Of a DNA stretch of 64,000 nt, positions 55,876-64,000 are shown piece after piece. The DNA comes from Beroe forskalii. Taxonomy: Eukaryota > Ctenophora > Nuda > Beroida > Beroidae. Both the position numbers and the translations under genes were made by a program. Location: the NCBI GenBank assembly GCA_011033025.1, contig WFMF01000003.1:372001-436000 (forward strand), in the 5' to 3' direction. The notes under the pieces were generated by a model. It was not told the DNA's origin and searched no databases. It was given only the letters and a program-made list of their open reading frames with translations. Position 1 is the first letter of the stretch. Every line of letters begins with the position of its first letter.

Positions 55876-56815
55876 GCGTCGAAACTTTTCTGAAAACTAA
55901 AACTGGTCATAGGCCATTTTATTGATTGACACAGTCAGAGTGACCATTGATTGAAACCGCAGTGGAACAATTATATTGAGAAAATGCATATAAAACTCTC
56001 AAATTGTAGTCCCGAAATAGCTTATAAAAATTCTAACAAACATCATTTTCCATCTTTCTGAAACGATATATACCTAGTTCTGGACATAAAATCTTGAACG
56101 AATTTCATGAAATGAATTAAATTGAGCTCAGAAGTCGTGACCATATATAATATTATTACAACTTACAATTACATGGTCGAGGAGAAGCCGAGAATATGCA
56201 AGTAGTAAAATGGAATAATGGAGATCTTTACTGCATATCTTCATTGCAATTTTATGGTGTTAAAAAGAGCATGGAAGGGGCCTGGTATAATGGTGATTGG
56301 ATCATGCCATATCAAAGCAGCACAAAAACATGTCAATTGTCAATAGCGTGCAGTCATAGATTCGGGGTAAAGCATGTTACGCCACGGCCAGACCTGTTAT
56401 CGGGCATGAAATAGCCAATGAAGCCGAAAAATTTGTTAAGAAAGCTCCAGGCCTCATATAAGGATTAGATAATATGATAACAATCAGATTATCATGGTCG
56501 GTGAAGGTTGGAGCCAAGTAATATAAAGTATGGGTGATACATCAGCTATCACTACTCAAGGTCAAGATCCTATCCAGCCACAAATTTACAAATGGGTTTA
56601 CCAAGCCTTCCAAAAGTTAGGCCAGAAACCTAACTGATCCGCTTTTAAGACCAGGGTCTAACACTAACAGCCATTGGTACCGAAAAGGCAGAAAATTTTT
56701 TTTCCATCAAGTTGTTTCGTTTCTTACCTCACACTGATGTTGTGGACCCCAACCGCCAACCCATAAAACTAAATCAGGCTCTATCAAGGGGGAAAAACAG
56801 TCACACATTTTGGAA
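55876..56815. other. Spacer, possibly upstream part of decayed retroelement
   Basis: A short frame from 56531 (MGDTSAITTQGQDPIQPQ, then IYKWVYQAFQKLGQ) looks protein-like but meets stops; it may be decayed sequence of the env-bearing element that follows. No other gene seen. Confidence 0.4.
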
Positions 56816-56817
56816 AG

Positions 56818-57567
56818 ATGGCACTTACCACATCAACTAATCGCGTAAATATATTGGTCAAAGTGAGTCCACCAGATTTTAAAGATTTACTTCAATGTAA
56901 TCGATCTGCACCGCTTATTTCTCGATTAACTGCATTTCAGGTCGACTCTGACAATCTAATCAAAGACATTAAAGGTCCATTCATGCATTCACCAGCACAA
57001 AAACGTCAACTGTTGGCTATCCTAGGAACCACATTACTTGCTGCTTTAGGTACTGGCATAGCATCCACTGAGATTCAGATACATACACTCAGGAATCATC
57101 TTCATGAAACAAGAGAGGAAACCAACTTAATTGTTGAAAGATTGAATCAATTGACTGCATCTACTTACGAATTTCAGGAGACAACCATCGGAGTTATCAA
57201 AAAGTTCTCTACTGAGACTAAAAATTCCTTTTCTGAAATTCAGTGCACAATCACAGAAATGTCACAGAGCTCTCAACTTGAAGAATACATTCTTCACATG
57301 AAAAATTACTTAAATTTGGCAGCAAAAGGCCAAATTCAGTTGACATTATCACTTTATCACCGGATATCATAGATTACCCTACACTGACTGATATTGTAAA
57401 TCAACATGAATCATTCTCAAAATCTCTTTTCATGGATAACCCAACGTATAAATATACGGTCTTGCTACTGTGACAGTGGCAAACATTTTGATTATGGACA
57501 GCATAATACACTTTATCCTAGAATACCCTGCTATTTCCAATAAACACGTTGTTGATCTGTATAAAAC
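56818..57567 (+). pseudogene. Envelope-like fusion glycoprotein, N-terminal part
   Basis: An old retroelement env gene. The first frame (56818-57372) shows a Lys-Arg cleavage-like spot (PAQKRQ) followed by a hydrophobic Gly/Ala-rich segment (LLAILGTTLLAALGTGIA) and then a long heptad-rich helix (HLHETREETNLIVERLNQL). That order matches F-type class I fusion proteins of Ty3/gypsy errantiviruses and baculoviruses. Two frame changes (near 57335 and 57455) lead to further coding-like sequence (YPTLTDIV; LEYPAISNKHVVDLYK). The LINE interrupts it at 57567. It would act in the membrane of an enveloped retroelement; here it is broken and not functional. Confidence 0.55.
57562..57567. repeat. LINE target duplication TAAAAC, left
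   Basis: TAAAAC here and at 62112-62117. The env reading resumes directly after the right copy. Confidence 0.65.
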
Positions 57568-57858
57568 AGATAAATAAATAAATAAATATTGACGATTATA
57601 AAGCACTTCTTTTAAGCAAGCTTTCACACAGAAGTGCTTGAACCAAATCCATCTAAAATTAATTATAATAAATTAAACTAACCTAAAACTCTTAAACTAA
57701 AAAAATTCAAAAGTGTAGTGACCTAAGCTGTCAGCTGTTTAATTTCATAATCTGAAGCACTAAAAGAAAAAGTTTTCATGAGATTTAAAAGTGTGTCTGT
57801 GTCACTAGCTGATACAATATTTCTTGGTAGTCTATTCATTAATTTAGGGCCAATAACA

Positions 57859-58674
57859 CTAAAACTTTACTTCCATACAATGATTGATAGTTTGGCACAA
57901 TGAGTTGAAGTGAATGGCCATGGTGCGTATACACAAATAGTTCTTGTAGGTACTGTGGTGAGTGTCCAATGATAGACTTATAGGAAAGCCAAGTTTGAAT
58001 ATAACTCTCCTTCTCATGTTAAGCCAGTGCAATTCCTTCAAATCCTCATTCATGTGGTCATGCTTGTATTTACCCATAACAGTCTTAGCACAAGCATTCT
58101 GAATTAGCTGGAGTTGTGTCAATAACTTTTCAGATATTCCAAAGTATAAGCCATTGCAATAATCAAGGCATGATACAACAAGGGAGTTAACAATCACCTT
58201 CAACTGATCTTTATTCAACAGGAATCGTATTTTATTGATGTTCCTTATTGTTCTAAAACACCTCTTCTTCAGCTCTGTGACTTGATTAGTAAGTTTCAAG
58301 CTAGAATCGAAGGTTATACCAAGGTTTCTAAAGTTTGACACAAACCGTATGGTCATGCCAGAAGGAAGATTAAGACCCTTGATACCAACTTCTTTCAGAG
58401 TCCTATTATTTCCCAGGATAGCAATCTGGGTCTTGGATCCATTCAGCTGCAGATAGTAGTGATTCATCCAATACTGGACTTTCTCAAAGCAACGCTGAAT
58501 TTCATACACAAGAACAATACTTTGAGAGGAAGCCTTGAATGACATCATTATCTGATGATCATCAGCATAACCCTCTATGGAGAATCCAAGTTTCTCAACA
58601 AACTGATATATTGATCTTATGTATATGTTGAACAATACTGGCCCTAGCACTGACCCCTGCGGAACACCAAACTT
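57859..58674 (-). pseudogene. LINE ORF2, C-terminal RT part
   Basis: Continues RT after a one-base frameshift at about 58660-58674. GSVLGPVLFNIYI is RT block B-like, and EGYADDHQIMMSF is the catalytic YADD block. RFVSNFRNLGITFDSSL and the typical LINE C-terminus (LVVSCLDYCNGLYFG, LQLIQNACAKTVM) follow. Confidence 0.9.
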
Positions 58675-60572
58675 TATGATGATCTCATCGAAGTAGCATC
58701 ATCAACTCGGACCCTTTGAGTTCTTCCAGTGAGGAAGCTTTGAAACCATTTGAGGACAGTACCTCTCAATCCAATTTCATTCTTCAGTATGTTTAACAGT
58801 AGCTTATGATCTACAGTGTCAAATGCAGCTGACAAATCAAGCATCATCATAACAGTGCAGCTTTTCTCATCACTTGCCACTAGCAGATCATTCCAAATTC
58901 TTATGAGCAAGGTTTCAGTGCTGTGATGTTTTTTGTAGGCCGACTGCTGAGGACAATTCAGACCATTGGAACTCAGGTGATCATTCAACCTCCGAAGAAC
59001 TACTCTTTCGATAAGTTTACCCAAAAAAGTTAGATTTGAAACTGGTCTGAAGTTCTTGAAGTTGTTAGGGTCTGAAGACTCATCTTTCAAGAGAGGTATG
59101 ATGTCTGCTCTTTTGACTCCATCCATACTCCCTGTCAGCAGAGATATATTCACTAAGTGAACAAGGACAGGCAGTATGAGGTCGAGGTTCTCCTTAAAAA
59201 GTGAGTAAGGCAGTAGGTCATCAGGTGCACATTTAATCCCATTCTCATTGACAATTTCTTTGATTTCCTCAAGATTTGTTGGCTTAAACTCATGAATTAA
59301 CTTCATTTGAGGAATTTCATCACTGTTCATAGAGTTTCTAGATGGGCTCATCCCAGATCTTATCTTGTCAATCTTATTTTGGAAGTATGTGTTAAAGTTT
59401 TGGGCCAACTCAAAAAGATCAGAGGTAGTGCTAGGTAATGGTTTAGCCTGGTTTCTGTCAAGTTCTTTGTTAACTAGTTTGTAGAGGGTTTTAGGATTGC
59501 CCCCTGCTTTATTGATCATATTGGAGAAGTATGTTTTCTTCTTTTCTTTGGCCATATCAGTGCATTCCTGACAGAGATCCTTGTAGGTAATCAAATTAGA
59601 CAGGGATTTGGTCTTTCTTCTTTCTGCTTTGCGCCTCAGTTTCCGAAGTTCTCTGTATTCAGCATCAAACCAAGGTGCCTGCCTTACTATTGAAACAGTT
59701 TTGTTGATAAGATCTGGAGCATGAAGGTCAAGTAATTCCTTAGTTCCACAAAAAAGTTGGCTGACTAATTCATCAAACTTCCCATGAGAGTCATTAAGAC
59801 AGGTGTCAAGAATGGAACTCAATGAATTATGAAACCGATCTTTATCCATGTCTTTCATTTTCCTGTAGGTAATGGTTTTCATGTACTTGTTCTCATGTGC
59901 AACACTCAAAGAACAGAAAACTGGAAAGTGATCAGAAAGTAGTCCATTTTTGCTATCAACATGAACATCTGTACATTTGAGCTGATCATACATAGAAAAG
60001 ACAAAAATCTGATCCAAAGAACGGCCTGAGATATGGGTTGCCTCAAATACATGCCTCTTCATTCCACATGATTCAAGAGTTTGCAATGCCTGCTGATGAA
60101 GCTTGTTGCCTAGGTTGTCAAGGTGGAGATTTAAATCACCAGCTAGCACCAGACAATCACATTTCATCAACAGTTCTGAAATAAGACAATCCAATTCACT
60201 GTTGAAAGAAGTACTCATATTACCAGGTCTGTAAACAACAAGAAACATGATTTTGGTCCCAGTTACTGATTTTAGTGTTGCTACAATATACTCAAAAGTA
60301 CTGGCACGTACAGGACAAGGGATTGGAACCAAAGAAATTGAAGCTTTATAAATGAGAGCAATTCCTCCTCCAACCTGGTTTTTCCTATAGTCGTGTAAAA
60401 TTGAGTAACCATGGCTTTTTATTGTTGCAGTAGTGGGTGAGTTATTGTCTTTGAGCCAGGTTTCACAAATGGCAGCAATATCAATACCCTTATCATTCAT
60501 TTTCATCATGACATTATCAACTTTTCCAACAATTGATCTCGGGTTGAATAGCATGAAATTGAGCCCATTCAC
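58674..60572 (-). CDS. LINE ORF2, endonuclease and N-terminal RT
   Basis: 632 codons. The apurinic-type endonuclease opens with FMLFNPRSIVGKVD and contains AAICETWL (catalytic Glu), VVYRPG, LAGDLNLHL (catalytic D and N) and GLLSDHFPVFCSL (SDH). RT blocks follow: FRPVSNLTFLGKLIERV, HSTETLLIRIWNDL, MMMLDLSAAFDTVDH (first catalytic Asp), LKWFQSFLTGRTQRV. The enzyme nicks the target and primes reverse transcription there. Ends early by frameshift. Confidence 0.9.
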   Translation of the reverse strand: MNGLNFMLFNPRSIVGKVDNVMMKMNDKGIDIAAICETWLKDNNSPTTATIKSHGYSILHDYRKNQVGGGIALIYKASISLVPIPCPVRASTFEYIVATLKSVTGTKIMFLVVYRPGNMSTSFNSELDCLISELLMKCDCLVLAGDLNLHLDNLGNKLHQQALQTLESCGMKRHVFEATHISGRSLDQIFVFSMYDQLKCTDVHVDSKNGLLSDHFPVFCSLSVAHENKYMKTITYRKMKDMDKDRFHNSLSSILDTCLNDSHGKFDELVSQLFCGTKELLDLHAPDLINKTVSIVRQAPWFDAEYRELRKLRRKAERRKTKSLSNLITYKDLCQECTDMAKEKKKTYFSNMINKAGGNPKTLYKLVNKELDRNQAKPLPSTTSDLFELAQNFNTYFQNKIDKIRSGMSPSRNSMNSDEIPQMKLIHEFKPTNLEEIKEIVNENGIKCAPDDLLPYSLFKENLDLILPVLVHLVNISLLTGSMDGVKRADIIPLLKDESSDPNNFKNFRPVSNLTFLGKLIERVVLRRLNDHLSSNGLNCPQQSAYKKHHSTETLLIRIWNDLLVASDEKSCTVMMMLDLSAAFDTVDHKLLLNILKNEIGLRGTVLKWFQSFLTGRTQRVRVDDATSMRSS

Positions 60573-60595
60573 AATACCATCCTGTTGTTGTCTGA

Positions 60596-61999
60596 CTATT
60601 TTCGGAGATAAAAAGGGATTGTTTTCTTCAGCTTTGCTTGATGTTCAAGTAGATGAGGACATTTGGGATCATTTGCTGGATGCCTATGATCTGTGTTGCC
60701 TGAGTGAACACAGTTCACACAGGAGGCAGATAGTGGGTCAGCCTTAACATTGCAATTCCTAGTTTCGTGGGTACCAGCACAGTGACCACATGTTGCTGCA
60801 CTTTCGCAGCCTCTACTATGATGTCCATATTTCTGGCAGTTATAACATCTTAGGATATAAAAACTATCATAAACCTTACAAACAGGTTGTGACCCAACAT
60901 ACACTCTATCTGACTGTTTAGATAGAACAGATCTTATCACATTACTGACCCTGATGATAGCCTTGTAATGTGATGGCTTGGACTTAAGAGGTACAACTGC
61001 CACAACATCAAATTTCTTATCTTCATCTGGAACATCTGACTCAAACAATGATTTGATTCCTGAGTTTTGCTTCCTTATCATGTCTGTGAGTTCTTTCTTC
61101 TCATATGATCTAGTCAGACCTACCACTGTGATGGTAGGAGTTTTAGCTGACACTTGTTCAACCGTATGCTGAGGCAGCTGGTCAGCAAGTTTATTCTTCA
61201 GTGTAGTAGCATCAGCCCTTGACTGTAGAATAACAGCAGTATCACCAGTCTTTTTCAGCTCAAATGTGTTCAGCACCCCTACACCGTCATCAACACATGC
61301 CTTTTCTAATTGGGACTGATCAACTGATTTTCCATTTCCATCCTTTTTGATGACCATCATTTGTCGCAGATGATCAACCCTTTGCTTATTATTCCATGGA
61401 TTGGGGGCTTTATCTGATGGAGTAATCTGAATCTGAGGTTCAGGATTTGCAATCTCAGTCAGCAGTGATTTAATTTCAGCCACCTCATCTTTGAAATCTG
61501 ACTGCATAGCATCCATTTTCCTTTCCAAAATATCAACTCGTTCATTCTGAGTCACAGTCACAATTTTCTCTTTTTCTGTCATGCAATAATTACACAAAAA
61601 GAAAAAACAGCCAAACTTCTTTTCAAATCCCCTAGTTTTATTAACAGCAGGCAAAATATGGTTGGTGAAAGATGAAGTTGCTGCCACACAACTTGCATCA
61701 TCTTCACAACCAATTGCATGAAAGTAATTCTTGCAGCCATAGCACTGAATGGCATGAGTTGATACATCAATCAGAGACTTACATGTGAAACAATTTCCAT
61801 CCAAAATGATATTAGGAGCAGTGATCTTTGGAGATACATCTGATGAGGGTTTAGCTGAGGTTGATGCAGATGCTGTTGGTGAGTCAAGCTTTGACAGCAC
61901 TACTTCCATTGGTTTTGAAACCAGGACATTGTCGACATTGACCTGAAACAAAACTGAGGACTCATCAGCCACCTCCTTTGGTCCCTTGTCCTGACTCAT
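60596..61999 (-). CDS. LINE ORF1, zinc-finger RNA-binding protein
   Basis: 467 codons, starts MSQDKGPKEVADESS. A PHD-like zinc module lies at about residues 70-140 (CFTCKSLIDV, CYGCKNYFHAIGC, FFLCNYC). A coiled coil follows (VDILERKMDAMQSDFKDEV), then an RRM-like middle (TITVVGLTRSYEKKELTDM). The C-terminus is Cys-rich with CCHC-like knuckles (CYNCQKYGHHSRGCES, CGHCAGTHETRNCN). It packages LINE RNA. ORF2 begins 24 bp downstream. PHD plus knuckle ORF1s are known in CR1/L2-group LINEs. Confidence 0.85.
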   Translation of the reverse strand: MSQDKGPKEVADESSVLFQVNVDNVLVSKPMEVVLSKLDSPTASASTSAKPSSDVSPKITAPNIILDGNCFTCKSLIDVSTHAIQCYGCKNYFHAIGCEDDASCVAATSSFTNHILPAVNKTRGFEKKFGCFFFLCNYCMTEKEKIVTVTQNERVDILERKMDAMQSDFKDEVAEIKSLLTEIANPEPQIQITPSDKAPNPWNNKQRVDHLRQMMVIKKDGNGKSVDQSQLEKACVDDGVGVLNTFELKKTGDTAVILQSRADATTLKNKLADQLPQHTVEQVSAKTPTITVVGLTRSYEKKELTDMIRKQNSGIKSLFESDVPDEDKKFDVVAVVPLKSKPSHYKAIIRVSNVIRSVLSKQSDRVYVGSQPVCKVYDSFYILRCYNCQKYGHHSRGCESAATCGHCAGTHETRNCNVKADPLSASCVNCVHSGNTDHRHPANDPKCPHLLEHQAKLKKTIPFYLRK

Positions 62000-62111
62000 T
62001 GCACCCTTTATGTCTCAAAAGGAAACACAGCAAATTGTCAGGGAAAGGTGGTCTCAGGATGTGGATTTCAGGGTCCTCAGTTAGTTAATTTAATATGTGT
62101 TGTGTTGTAAG

Positions 62112-62825
62112 TTTAAAACTGGTCTCCACATAACGACAGGACAATGTGTTTATTACGATTTACCTGACTATTTCTTCACTTCAAATAACACAACATATGA
62201 AATCATGATATCCCCAGACAAATGTTCAACTCACAAAGATCTCACTGTTTGTAAAACTTACAGACATCTTCTCAAATCGTCATGCATTTCTAATGATTAC
62301 ATGAATTGCTCATACACTGCTACGTCATGTACCTCGCCTTTCGCATTTCAGTACACTTCAGCTGGAATTTTGCTCCGGGATAACTCTGAGGAAACTTACA
62401 AAACTGAAACTTCAGGTGCAATAAGGAAAGTCCAATTCACAAATTACTCTGTTTCCATGATTAAATGGGACAATATTGTCAACATTTTCATTGCTCAAGA
62501 ACTCTTGATCGAGAATCCTGGACAAAAATATGCATCATTCACAACCATCACTGACTATCGGGTCAATATCAGCATTGACAATCTGTTTCCGATTGACTCA
62601 TTGAACATAACAAACGCATTCCAAAAATTCTTTGGATCACACGAGCTTACCCCACTCAAAACACTCCACTCAATCAGCAGCAACAGAAACGGCATAATTT
62701 GGCTTATTGCAGCCTCAGTTCTTCTTTCTGTTGCCATCACAGTTTTACTTGTTTTGTACCTGAAATTTGCACGAGGAACACATTCCCAAATGAGTGCAAA
62801 TGTACGGTATCAAAACTTTGCCTGA
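62112..62825 (+). pseudogene. Envelope-like fusion glycoprotein, C-terminal part
   Basis: Resumes after the LINE with KTGLHITTGQCVYYDLPDYF. A Cys-rich ectodomain follows (DKCSTHKDLTVC, SSCISNDYMNCSYT, TSCTS) with several N-glycosylation sequons, as in the F1 Cys-rich region of baculovirus/errantivirus F proteins. A membrane-spanning segment (IIWLIAASVLLSVAITVLLV) and a short cytoplasmic tail ending NVRYQNFA and stop complete it. This part is uninterrupted, which suggests the gene was intact until fairly recently or was under selection before the LINE arrived. Confidence 0.6.
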
Positions 62826-62971
62826 CTTCAATCGTGATTTGCAAAAAATGGAGACCAGAATCTCAGAATGAGACGTGCTAGTAATTGAAAATCATCCTGT
62901 GAAATACACTTATTTCACTTCGAATAATTATTCAGACTTGAAAATTACTAACTAATATCTTTCAATTTTCA

Positions 62972-63314
62972 GGAGCGTAAATTTCTTACGAATAGCCAAC
63001 CTGAAACTTCAAGTATGAACGTGGACGTTGAAACTTCATCTGGCGCCACTCAACCCTCTACTGCATCTACTAACCTTCTGCATACCCCACAAACTAGCAC
63101 AACGGTGGAAACATCCACTGATTCTTCTCCTCAAAACACTATTGCCCTGGACTTTAACCTCTTGAACCTCCCAAAATCACCTTGGATACCGGAAAAGACG
63201 TCCGTGTTCCACCCAACACGGGTTTTCATAAAGGGAATCATACCGTTTTGCAATAACCTCCCTTGGACTGCATCAGGCCGCTATCTTAAGTACCTATATC
63301 TACCTGGCCGCTGA
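62972..63314 (+). CDS. Possible downstream exon, Ser/Thr-rich
   Basis: After TTTCAATTTTCAG (62972 acceptor-like) a frame reads ERKFLTNSQPETSS, then MNVDVETSSGATQPSTASTN, a Ser/Thr stretch, and LPKSPWIPEKTSVFHPTRVF, stopping at 63314. It may be a spliced part of the env-bearing element or an unrelated exon. No domain recognised. Confidence 0.35.
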
Positions 63315-64000
63315 GAAGAACGATGTTGCTGAACTCAGTACATCACTTATCAGATACCGCACTTTCCTACAAGAAACTCTACTGTTGATGTATAGAGAGA
63401 TAGGAAATATGTATACCCAAAACCAATCTCCTAATACCTAAAAGAATAGGCCTCCTCAATAACACGAAATTCATGGTGAGGATGCGACTGAAAAAGCCTC
63501 TCTTCCTCATCTCAACTTTGATTGAGGAACTTATACTCAGAGATTCTCTACAAGCAGCACACAGAAGTCATGTGAAAGACATAATCGCTGCAAGTGATTC
63601 CGTTTTCTACTTCCCAGAGTTCTTGGATCAGGAACCCCTAATTCAGCTTTGAACTTGGATTTCATAACGTGAACAAACTTGTTCAGCGTTGCCTATGTCT
63701 CCCCTGAGCCTCCGAGCTCATACTCAAGTTTATCCAAATACCCTGCATATTTCAATTTCTACTGAAGTTGACATGCAGTTGACCTAATTCCATCATAATT
63801 ATGATGAAAATAAACTGCTCCTCAATGATTTGCCACAAAGGAACACATTATATTGGAATAAAGTTTGCTAGAATTAACTGTTCCATGATTCCAAAGTGAG
63901 TAAACGTACGCTGGCATCGCAGTTAGACCCTACTCAAAGACTTTAGCCATTCCCGAAGATGCCACAGTGTTCCTGAATACGTCCCTGAAAGTGACGTCCA
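63315..64000 (+). pseudogene. Decayed coding-like sequence to window end
   Basis: Short protein-like runs (DVAELSTSLIRYRTFLQET, LLMYREIGNMYTQNQ) in one frame broken by stops and shifts. Probably the rest of the retroelement; not identified. Confidence 0.3.

Larger units (their letters stand above)
57568..62111 (-). mobile_element. Nearly full-length CR1/L2-type LINE
   Basis: Minus strand, 4.54 kb: a 5' leader of about 112 bp, ORF1, ORF2 and a 3' UTR ending in a (TTTA)n-type repeat (57568-57590 as AAATAAATAAATA on the plus strand). Inserted into the env gene with TAAAAC duplicated. One frameshift in ORF2 is the only obvious defect, so it is young compared with the retroelement at 25-44 kb. 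Confidence 0.85.

Overview
The window is nuclear DNA of a metazoan animal, probably a marine invertebrate; I cannot name the phylum. The signs are one spliced gene with GT-AG introns (a kinesin-14), a CR1/L2-type LINE, a Ty3/gypsy-type LTR retroelement, a Helitron pair, many MITEs and foldback elements, TTAGGG-like tracts and AT-rich spacers. There are no bacterial operons, CRISPR arrays or rRNA genes. Most of the window consists of mobile elements, often inserted inside one another.

Layout. 1-4.8 kb: a 1037-bp tandem duplication whose second copy is split by a 3-kb long-terminal-inverted-repeat (TIR) transposon with a 3-bp target duplication (TSD). 6.1-7.1 kb: a 5'-truncated LINE. 8.8-24.9 kb: a mosaic of TIR elements, foldbacks, minisatellites and two unidentified decayed coding fragments (9.8-10.1 kb and 21.6-21.9 kb). 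24.9-43.7 kb: an LTR retroelement (gag, protease, RT, RNase H and integrase on the minus strand). Its 5' end has been replaced by an inverted second copy of its own 3' third, so both outer ends are U5 ends, flanked by TCAC. Three later insertions break its pol gene: a 2.1-kb insert carrying two head-to-tail Helitron-like units, a 4.4-kb TIR element with a 29-bp minisatellite core, and an hAT-like MITE that itself contains a truncated reverse-transcriptase element. 43.7-47.6 kb: minisatellite, dispersed repeats and small TA-flanked MITEs.

47.6-53.7 kb: the one host gene, plus strand, a KIFC1/HSET/XCTK2-type kinesin-14. It has the basic tail, coiled-coil stalk and neck up to the first motor beta strand, then a basic Arg/Ser/Pro-rich C-terminus and a poly(A) signal; no ATP-binding motor core is present. 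Its introns carry minisatellites that copy its own splice sites. 54-56.5 kb: repeats. 56.8-62.8 kb: a decayed envelope-like fusion glycoprotein gene of a retroelement, cut by a nearly full-length 4.5-kb LINE on the opposite strand with a 6-bp TSD. 63-64 kb: a possible continuation of that element, decayed.

The retroelement proteins would have worked together (capsid, protease, RT/RNase H, integrase), but every copy here is broken and none looks competent. The kinesin is the only locus likely to serve the host. All calls come from reading the sequence by eye; identities and domain calls have not been run through a search tool.
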